Part shown: piece after piece, positions 58,047-64,000 of the stretch
Numbering within the stretch: position 1 is the stretch's first letter
Layout: each line of letters begins with the position of its first letter
The notes under the pieces: generated by a model
Database searches by the model: none
What the model was told of the DNA's origin: nothing
The model's input: the letters and a program-made list of their open reading frames with translations, nothing else
Made by a program: the position numbers and the translations under genes
From: Pseudomonas mosselii
Lineage (GTDB): Bacteria; Pseudomonadota; Gammaproteobacteria; Pseudomonadales; Pseudomonadaceae
Assembly (NCBI RefSeq): GCF_003205295.1
Contig: NZ_QJRP01000018.1
Location: 32,876-96,875 of the forward strand
Direction: 5' to 3'
Length of the DNA: 64,000 bases

Positions 58047-61000
58047 TCAACGCTGCGCGTACTGCAACACCACCTCCAGCGGATGACGCAACTGCTTCTC
58101 GGTCATGCGCTTGACCTGGCTGCGGCACGAGTAGCCGGTCGCCAATGCCTCGCCCTGCTTGTCCAGCTTGGTCGCCCAGGACTGCTCGAAGATGGTTTTC
58201 GAGGCTTCCTGGTTACGCGCCTCATGCCCATAGGTACCAGACATGCCGCAGCAGCCGGTGGCCTCGGTGACCAGCTTCAGTCCCAGGCGGGCGAACACCT
58301 GCTCCCACTGACGGGTACTGGCCGGCACGTTGGTCTTCTCGGTGCAGTGGGCCATCAGGCGGAAGCTGTCGGCCTTGACCGGCACCTGCTCGGGCAGCAC
58401 GCTCATCAGCCACTCCTGGGGCAGCAGTACCGACGGGCACTCCACGCCATCGACCTTCTGGTACTCCTGGCGGTAAACCAGGGTCATCGCCGGGTCCAGC
58501 CCCACCAACGGCACGCCGCAGTCGGCCAGGGCCTTGAGCTGGGTGGCGTTGCGGATTGCTGCCTTGGCGAAGGCACCGAGGAAACCCTGCACATGCAACG
58601 GCTTGCCGTTGGCGCTGTAGGGCGCGAGGAACACCCTGTGCCCCAGGCGATGGGCCAGTTCGATGAACGAGGCCAGCAGTGGCGTCTCGAAATAGCGGGT
58701 GAAGGCATCCTGCACCAACACGATGCTGCGATCGCGCTGGGCCGGGGTCAGCTCGCGCAGGGCCGGAACGCTCGCGACCTGGACGCGGCAACGGGTCAGG
58801 GTGGCCTGGAAGTTGAAACGGCTGATCAGCGGGCTGTCGACCATGCCGACCTTGTCCGCCAACAAGCTGCTCACCCACTTCGAGCCCATCACCGCGTTGT
58901 ACAGGCCCGGCGCATGGGCCAGGTACGGGATGGTGAACTCCAGCGATCCGATCAGGTAATCACGCAGCGGACGTTGGTAGCGACCGTGGTACAGCTCGAG
59001 GAAGCGCGAGCGAAAGTCCGGCACATTGACCTTGATCGGGCACTGCCCTGCGCAGGACTTGCACGCCAGGCAGCCGGCCATGGCGTCGTATACCTCGTGG
59101 GAGAAGTCCACCTGCCCCTGCTGGTGCGCACGGCTGTTGCGCAGTCGCGCCGGCAGCCCCTTGAACCAGGACACCTTGCGCTGGGCGGCGGCGAGCACAT
59201 CAATGTTTGCCTCACCCTGCAGGCGCAACCATTCGCGGATCAGCGAAGCGCGCCCCTTGGGTGAGTGCTGACGTTCGCGGGTGGCCTTCCACGACGGGCA
59301 CATGGCATCGTTGGGATCGTAGTTGTAGCAAGCGCCGTTGCCGTTGCAGTGCACGGCGCTGCCGAAACTTTGCCAGACGCGTTCGTCGATACTGCGGTCA
59401 AGGTCTGCGCGCAGGGTCACGCCATCCACCGGGGTCAGACCTTCAGCGCTGTCCGGCGGGGTGCAGATCTTGCCCGGGTTGAGCTGATTGTATGGATCGA
59501 AGGCGCCCTTGAGACGCTGCAGCGCCGGGTACAGCTCGCCGAAGTATTCCGGCACGTATTCAGAGCGCAGGCCTTTGCCATGTTCACCCCAGAGCAGGCC
59601 GCCATAGCGCTGGGTCAGCGCCGCCACGGCATCGGAGATCGGCTTGACCAACGCGGCCTGGGCCGGATCCTTCATGTCCAGCGCCGGGCGCACGTGCAGC
59701 ACGCCGGCATCGACATGGCCGAACATGCCGTAGGCCAGGCCGTAACCGTCAAGCAGCGCACGGAATTCCGCGATGTAGTCCGCCAACTGCTCCGGCGGCA
59801 CGGCGGTGTCCTCGACGAACGGCTGTGGCCGTACCTCGCCCTCAACGTTGCCCAGCAGCCCCACTGAACGCTTGCGCATGGTGTAGACCCTGGTGACCGC
59901 CTCGGCGCCCTCCGCCAGGGTATGCCCGAGGCGTTCGACGCTGGTGTCGCGCTGCAGGTGATCGACGAACGCCTCGACCCGGGCATTGACCTCGGCCGGT
60001 TCGTCGCCGCAGAACTCCACCAGGTTGATGCCCAGCGTCGGGCGCTCGGCGTCGGCCGGGAAGTACTCGGCGACGCTGTGCCAGACGATGTCCTTCATCG
60101 CCAGCATCAGTACCTTGGAGTCGACGGTCTCGATCGACAGCGGCTTGTGTGCCATCAGCGCATTGGCGTCGCGCAGGGCGTCCATGAAGCTGGTGTAGCG
60201 TACGTTGACCAGCACCGCGTACTTCGGGATCGGCAGCACGTTGAGCTTGGCCTCGACCACATAGCCCAGCGAGCCTTCGGCGCCGCACAGCACGCTGTTG
60301 AGGTTGAAGCGGCCCTGCTCGTCGCGCAGGTGCGCCAGGTCGTAGCCGGTCAGGCAGCGGTTGAGCTTGGGGAAGGTGCTTTCGATCAGCCCGGCCTGGG
60401 TTTGCTGGATCTCGCGGGCCATGCGGTACACCTCGCCGACCCGGCCGGGCGCGGCGCAGGCCTGCTCCAGCGCCGCATCATCGATCGGCAGGCTGTGCAA
60501 GCGCTCGCCGCCGAGCAGCACGCTGTGCAGCTCTAGCACGTGGTCACGGGTCTTGCCATAGGTGCAACTGCCCTGGCCGCTGGCGTCTGTGTTGATCATG
60601 CCGCCGACGGTGGCGCGGTTGGAGGTGGAGAGCTCCGGCGCAAAGAACAGCCCGTGAGGCTTGAGCGCGGCGTTGAGCTGGTCCTTGACCACGCCCGCCT
60701 GGACCCGCACCCAGCGCTCCTCGACGTTGACTTCGAGAATGCTGTTCATGTGCCGCGACAGGTCGACGACGATGCCATCGGTCAGCGACTGGCCGTTGGT
60801 ACCGGTACCGCCGCCACGCGGGGTCAGCTTGATGTCGCGAAAGCGTGGCTCGGCCATGAGCGTGGCAACCCGCGCCACATCGTCGGCATCCCGCGGGAAC
60901 ACCGCCGCCTGGGGCAGGCGCTGGTAGATAGAGTTGTCGGTGGCCAGCACGGTGCGGGTGCCGTAGTCGGCACTGATCTGGCCACGGAAGCCGCTGTTCT

Positions 61001-61064
61001 TCAGGGCTTCGAGAAATTCAGGGTAGTGGGCGGCGGGCGCACGGGGCGGCAGCTGGGCGATCAT
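58047..61064 (-). CDS. YdiJ-type FAD/Fe-S dehydrogenase (probable D-2-hydroxyglutarate dehydrogenase)
   Basis: The 1005-residue product joins two halves. Residues ~1-480 are a PCMH-type FAD domain (TPRGGGTGTNGQSLTDGIVV, DLSRHMNSIL, TVGGMINTDASGQGSCTYGK, LCGAEGSLGYVVEAKLNVLP) with a C-terminal FAD-linked oxidase domain (YGGLLWGEHGKGLRSEYVP). The rest is an iron-sulfur part with CLACKSCAGQCPIKVNVP and cysteine-rich CCG-like segments (ATGCCGMSGTYGHE). E. coli YdiJ of this architecture oxidises D-2-hydroxyglutarate; the same role is inferred here. It is divergent from the LysR gene. Confidence 0.88.
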   Translation of the reverse strand: MIAQLPPRAPAAHYPEFLEALKNSGFRGQISADYGTRTVLATDNSIYQRLPQAAVFPRDADDVARVATLMAEPRFRDIKLTPRGGGTGTNGQSLTDGIVVDLSRHMNSILEVNVEERWVRVQAGVVKDQLNAALKPHGLFFAPELSTSNRATVGGMINTDASGQGSCTYGKTRDHVLELHSVLLGGERLHSLPIDDAALEQACAAPGRVGEVYRMAREIQQTQAGLIESTFPKLNRCLTGYDLAHLRDEQGRFNLNSVLCGAEGSLGYVVEAKLNVLPIPKYAVLVNVRYTSFMDALRDANALMAHKPLSIETVDSKVLMLAMKDIVWHSVAEYFPADAERPTLGINLVEFCGDEPAEVNARVEAFVDHLQRDTSVERLGHTLAEGAEAVTRVYTMRKRSVGLLGNVEGEVRPQPFVEDTAVPPEQLADYIAEFRALLDGYGLAYGMFGHVDAGVLHVRPALDMKDPAQAALVKPISDAVAALTQRYGGLLWGEHGKGLRSEYVPEYFGELYPALQRLKGAFDPYNQLNPGKICTPPDSAEGLTPVDGVTLRADLDRSIDERVWQSFGSAVHCNGNGACYNYDPNDAMCPSWKATRERQHSPKGRASLIREWLRLQGEANIDVLAAAQRKVSWFKGLPARLRNSRAHQQGQVDFSHEVYDAMAGCLACKSCAGQCPIKVNVPDFRSRFLELYHGRYQRPLRDYLIGSLEFTIPYLAHAPGLYNAVMGSKWVSSLLADKVGMVDSPLISRFNFQATLTRCRVQVASVPALRELTPAQRDRSIVLVQDAFTRYFETPLLASFIELAHRLGHRVFLAPYSANGKPLHVQGFLGAFAKAAIRNATQLKALADCGVPLVGLDPAMTLVYRQEYQKVDGVECPSVLLPQEWLMSVLPEQVPVKADSFRLMAHCTEKTNVPASTRQWEQVFARLGLKLVTEATGCCGMSGTYGHEARNQEASKTIFEQSWATKLDKQGEALATGYSCRSQVKRMTEKQLRHPLEVVLQYAQR

Positions 61065-61124
61065 CGAAGGATGGCCTCTATTCGATATTGGCTAATTCAC
61101 GAGATGTTGTGTTTCCTGCGACTA

Positions 61125-61145
61125 CGGTATGAATGATCTATACCG
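61125..61145. promoter_or_regulatory. Candidate LysR operator
   Basis: CGGTAT, 9 bases, ATACCG, a perfect 6-bp dyad containing a T-N11-A core, midway in the 161-base gap between the dehydrogenase and LysR genes. Typical place and form for a LysR-type site. Confidence 0.5.
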
Positions 61146-61225
61146 CATGACGAATACGCCCATGTTCCTGTAGTTTCGCGCCAGGGGCAAACGGATATTC
61201 CTGCCGCTATCGATGAGCTTTATGA

Positions 61226-62107
61226 ATGAATTACCGCCACCTCACCCCTTCGATGTCGCTCTTGCTGGCTTTCGAGGCCGCCGCGCGGCATGAAAGCTAC
61301 ACCCGCGCCGCCGCCGAACTGTCATTGACCCAGAGCGCGGTGAGCCGCCAGGTGCAGGCACTGGAGCAACAGCTGGGACTCACACTGTTTCGCCGCGAGG
61401 GGCGCCAGGTACAACTGACCGATGTCGGCCGCCTGTACCAGCGCGAACTCAGCGAGGCCCTGGGGCGTATCCGCAGTGCCACGCTGCAGGCCCTGGCCTA
61501 TCAGTCCGGTGTCGGCACCCTGCGCCTGGCAACGCTGCCGACCTTTGGCTCGAAATGGTTGCTGCCGCGCCTGCATGCCTTCTACGGCGCCCACCCCGGC
61601 ATGCTGGTGCACATTCATTCACGTATCGAAGCCATAAACTTCGACACCAGCGAAATCGACGCGGCCATTGGCGTTGCCAGCCTTGACCTGCCCGGGCTGA
61701 TCTGCCATCGCCTGCATGCCGAGGAACTGGTGGTGATCCTGCCGCCCGAAGCCAATGCGGATGGCCAATGGAGCCCGCAAAGGATCAGCGAGGAAGTACT
61801 GCTCAATGTCGCCAATAACCCCCATGCCTGGGGCGAGTGGTTTTCCCACCATGCCCTGCCCCACCGGGCGATGCGCCTTGGGCCAAGTTTCGAGCTGACT
61901 TCGCATCTGATTCAGGCGGTTCGGGCAGGCATAGGCATTGGCCTGGTGCCCAGGATCCTGGTGCAGGAGGAACTGGCCAGCGGCGAACTGTTCAGCCCGG
62001 GCACACCGTTTGCCAGTCAGCGCAGCTACTACCTGATCTATCCGCCCAGGAACGAGGCATTGCCATCGTTGCGAGCGTTTCGTGGCTGGTTGCTCGAACA
62101 GATCTGA
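61226..62107 (+). CDS. LysR-family transcriptional regulator
   Basis: The 293-residue product has an N-terminal winged helix (SMSLLLAFEAAARHESYTRA, AAELSLTQSAVSRQVQALEQ) and a LysR effector domain with a GcvA-like pattern (SKWLLPRLHAFYGAHPGMLV; HLIQAVRAGIGIGLVPRILV). It probably controls the divergent YdiJ-type gene, since a dyad lies between them. The ligand is unknown. An ATG one codon earlier in another frame is not used. Confidence 0.92.
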   Translation: MNYRHLTPSMSLLLAFEAAARHESYTRAAAELSLTQSAVSRQVQALEQQLGLTLFRREGRQVQLTDVGRLYQRELSEALGRIRSATLQALAYQSGVGTLRLATLPTFGSKWLLPRLHAFYGAHPGMLVHIHSRIEAINFDTSEIDAAIGVASLDLPGLICHRLHAEELVVILPPEANADGQWSPQRISEEVLLNVANNPHAWGEWFSHHALPHRAMRLGPSFELTSHLIQAVRAGIGIGLVPRILVQEELASGELFSPGTPFASQRSYYLIYPPRNEALPSLRAFRGWLLEQI

Positions 62108-62123
62108 GGCCGGCACAGGCAAC

Positions 62124-62161
62124 AAAAAACCCGATGCCGGTTACTCGGCATCGGGTTTTTT
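62124..62161. terminator. Bidirectional terminator between LysR gene and aroP
   Basis: AAAAAACCCGATGCCG-GTTACT-CGGCATCGGGTTTTTT: 16-bp perfect arms with A/T runs, between convergent genes. Confidence 0.95.
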
Positions 62162-62179
62162 GTTGGTGCGCATCAGCGC

Positions 62180-63598
62180 TTATTTGGCGATGCTGCCAGC
62201 AGCGCCATTGGCCTGGGAGCCACGCTTGCTCTTCAGTTGGTAGGCCACATACATCACCACCAGCCACACCGGCATCGCGTACACCGACACCTGGATGCCC
62301 GGAATCTGCAGCATGATGCCCAGGATCAGCACCACGAACGCCAGGACCAGGTAGTTGCCGTACGGGTACCACAGCGCCTTGAACAGCGGCTTCTGGCCGG
62401 TGCGGTCGAGGTGCTGACGGAACTTCAGGTGCGAGTAGCTGATCATCGCCCAGTTGATCACCAGGGTCGCCACCACCAGCGACATCAGCAGCTCCAGGGC
62501 ATTCTGCGGCATCAGGTAGTTGAGCAACACCGCGATCAGGGTCACGGCTGCCGAGACCAGGATCGAACGTACCGGTACGCCGCGGCGGTCGACCTTGGCC
62601 AGCGCCGCCGGCGCATCACCTTGCTCGGCCATGCCCAGCAGCATGCGGGCGTTGCAGTAGGTGCCGCTGTTGTACACCGACAGCGCCGCGGTCAGGACCA
62701 CGAAGTTCAGTAGGTGCGCGGCCACGTCGCTACCCAGCAGCGAGAAGACCTGGACAAACGGGCTGCTGCCGTAGCTGCCGCCGGAAGCGTCGATGCTGGC
62801 TACCAGGCTGTCCCACGGGGTCAGCGACAGCAGCACCACCAGGGCGCCCACATAGAAGATCAGGATGCGGTAGATGACCTGGTTGATCGCCTTGGGGATC
62901 ACGGTCTTCGGCTTGTCGGCCTCGGCCGCGGTGAAGCCGAGCATTTCCAGGCCACCGAAGGAGAACATGATGAAGGCCAGGGCCATGACCAGGCCGCTGA
63001 CGCCATGCGGGAAGAAGCCGCCATGGGCCCACAGGTTGGTCACCGACGCTTCCGGGCCGCCACTGCCGCTGGTCAGCAGGTAGGCGCCCAGGCCGATCAT
63101 GCCGACGATGGCGGCGACCTTGATGATCGCGAACCAGAACTCGGCCTCGCCGAAGAACTTCACATTCATCAGGTTGATGGCATTGATCAGCAGGAAGAAC
63201 GCCGCCGCAGTGACCCAGGTCGGGATCTCCGGCCACCAGTAATGGACGTACTTGCCCACCGCCGACAGCTCCGACATGCCCACCAGGATGTACAGCACCC
63301 AGCAGTTCCAGCCCGACAGGAAGCCGGCGAAACCGCCCCAGTACTTGTGTGCGAAATGGCTGAAGGAGCCGGCCACCGGCTCTTCGACGATCATCTCGCC
63401 GAGCTGGCGCATGATCATGAAGGCGATGAAGCCGCAGATCGCGTAGCCGAGGATCATCGACGGACCGGCGGACTTCATCACGCCGGCCGAGCCCAGGAAC
63501 AACCCGGTGCCGATGGCGCCGCCCAGGGCGATCAATTGGATATGGCGGTTTTTCAAGCCACGCTTGAGTTCGCCGGACTGTGAGTTATGTCCACTCAT
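62180..63598 (-). CDS. aroP: Aromatic amino acid permease AroP
   Basis: The 472-residue APC-superfamily transporter has 12 membrane segments: LIALGGAIGTGLFLGSAGVM, GYAICGFIAFMIMRQLGEMI with VEEPVAGSFSHFA, and FSFGGLEMLGFTAAEADKPK. These match AroP/PheP-type proton symporters for Phe/Tyr/Trp. The start is ATG 63598 (MSGHNSQSG) with AGGTGA 7 bases upstream. An AAAAACAA Hfq/Crc-type motif lies just before the ribosome site. Proximity to phh genes supports aromatic amino acid supply. Confidence 0.92.
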   Translation of the reverse strand: MSGHNSQSGELKRGLKNRHIQLIALGGAIGTGLFLGSAGVMKSAGPSMILGYAICGFIAFMIMRQLGEMIVEEPVAGSFSHFAHKYWGGFAGFLSGWNCWVLYILVGMSELSAVGKYVHYWWPEIPTWVTAAAFFLLINAINLMNVKFFGEAEFWFAIIKVAAIVGMIGLGAYLLTSGSGGPEASVTNLWAHGGFFPHGVSGLVMALAFIMFSFGGLEMLGFTAAEADKPKTVIPKAINQVIYRILIFYVGALVVLLSLTPWDSLVASIDASGGSYGSSPFVQVFSLLGSDVAAHLLNFVVLTAALSVYNSGTYCNARMLLGMAEQGDAPAALAKVDRRGVPVRSILVSAAVTLIAVLLNYLMPQNALELLMSLVVATLVINWAMISYSHLKFRQHLDRTGQKPLFKALWYPYGNYLVLAFVVLILGIMLQIPGIQVSVYAMPVWLVVMYVAYQLKSKRGSQANGAAGSIAK

Positions 63599-63614
63599 GA
63601 ACGAAGTCACCTGC

Positions 63615-63622
63615 TTGTTTTT
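63615..63622 (-). promoter_or_regulatory. Hfq/Crc-type CA motif in aroP leader
   Basis: AAAAACAA on the transcript strand, next to the AGGTGA ribosome site of aroP. The remaining sequence to the window end (63623-64000) shows no gene I can support and no clear PhhR box. Confidence 0.5.
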
Positions 63623-64000
63623 ATCTGTGACGGAATCGGACCCACCGCACTCGTGGCGCAGCGGAATGGGCAAGGTGGTTACCTTGGATACTTGTGACGG
63701 GAAGTCGCTCGTGGCATTGGTAGCCAGGGGCGGATCAACCGGGTGTCAGCAAGCGTGCGCGGTACGCAAGGGAGTCACAGGTAAAACGCGGCGCATTGTA
63801 TACCCCTGCAAACGCGCAGGCGTCAACGCGTTGCATCGTTTCCTGTGGAAAAAACGCAGCGGTCCCGGGGTGAAGGCCTGAAAAGGCGGAGTGATCGGCG
63901 TGCATGGCGCCTCCATTTTGTTGTTTTAAGTGCCTGGCGATCCTGCCTGGCTCTGCACACGGCAATGGCGCTATCTCAGCGCTTGGACGGGGGTTTGGGA

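Noticed and set aside
63735..63965. A 76-codon frame on the minus strand upstream of aroP
   Set aside because: No recognisable domain, no good ribosome site, and unlike neighbouring proteins in composition; treated as non-coding.

Overview
The window reads as chromosome of a fluorescent Pseudomonas, most likely of the P. putida group. The evidence is gene order and protein identity: flagellar flgBCDE/flgFGH, cheVR, flgAMN and ycgR, then a BkdR/bkdA1-A2-B-lpdV operon, amrZ, csrA (rsmA), lysC-alaS, aru/ast and aot-argR arginine loci, acs, phhR-phhABC and aroP. Genes are GC-rich. The intergenic repeats include the putida-type REP sequence that ends in CCCGCTCCCACAGG.

Layout. 1-9.9 kb is a flagellar and chemotaxis block. 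On the minus strand, cheV-cheR, flgB-C-D-E, a small secreted protein gene and flgF-G-H(partial) run leftward; on the plus strand, flgA, flgM, flgN and ycgR run rightward. Sigma-54 elements precede flgB, flgA and probably flgF. Sigma-28 elements precede flgM and probably cheV. 9.9-18.5 kb holds an MFS transporter, a glutamylpolyamine-synthetase-like gene, and BkdR diverging from the branched-chain keto acid dehydrogenase operon. 18.5-23 kb is an accessory-looking stretch: an unrecognised 186-aa protein behind a near-consensus sigma-54 promoter, a MocR-type regulator divergent from a BenE-like transporter, tRNA-Arg(CCT) and an isolated phnN.

23-31 kb holds global regulators and core functions: amrZ, mgtE, four tandem tRNA-Arg(ACG), tRNA-Ser(GCT), csrA, lysC and alaS. 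31-43.3 kb is arginine biology: the succinyltransferase pathway (aruC-aruF-aruG-astD-astB-orf-astE), the regulator argR, and the aotJQMP uptake system. 43.6-50.6 kb holds acs, a DUF2790 protein, and phhR divergent from phhA-phhB-phhC (phenylalanine to tyrosine to 4-hydroxyphenylpyruvate).

51.2-56.7 kb is the most unusual object, a single gene for a 1806-residue protein. It has no Sec signal, a central hydrophobic segment like those of translocating toxins, and an extreme C-terminal deaminase-like signature (DSE, then TCRSC). I infer a very large deaminase toxin or effector. It has no recognisable immunity gene downstream and is followed by an MFS transporter. The rest is a YdiJ-type FAD/Fe-S dehydrogenase divergent from a LysR regulator, then an aromatic amino acid permease.

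Regulatory themes: flagellar sigma-54/sigma-28 promoters; AANAANAA motifs typical of Hfq/Crc repression beside the starts of five catabolic or transport genes; a PhhR box before phhA; ArgR-like half-sites before aruC and aotJ. All calls are from reading the sequence. No database search or computation was run, and statements about families and other genomes are from general knowledge.
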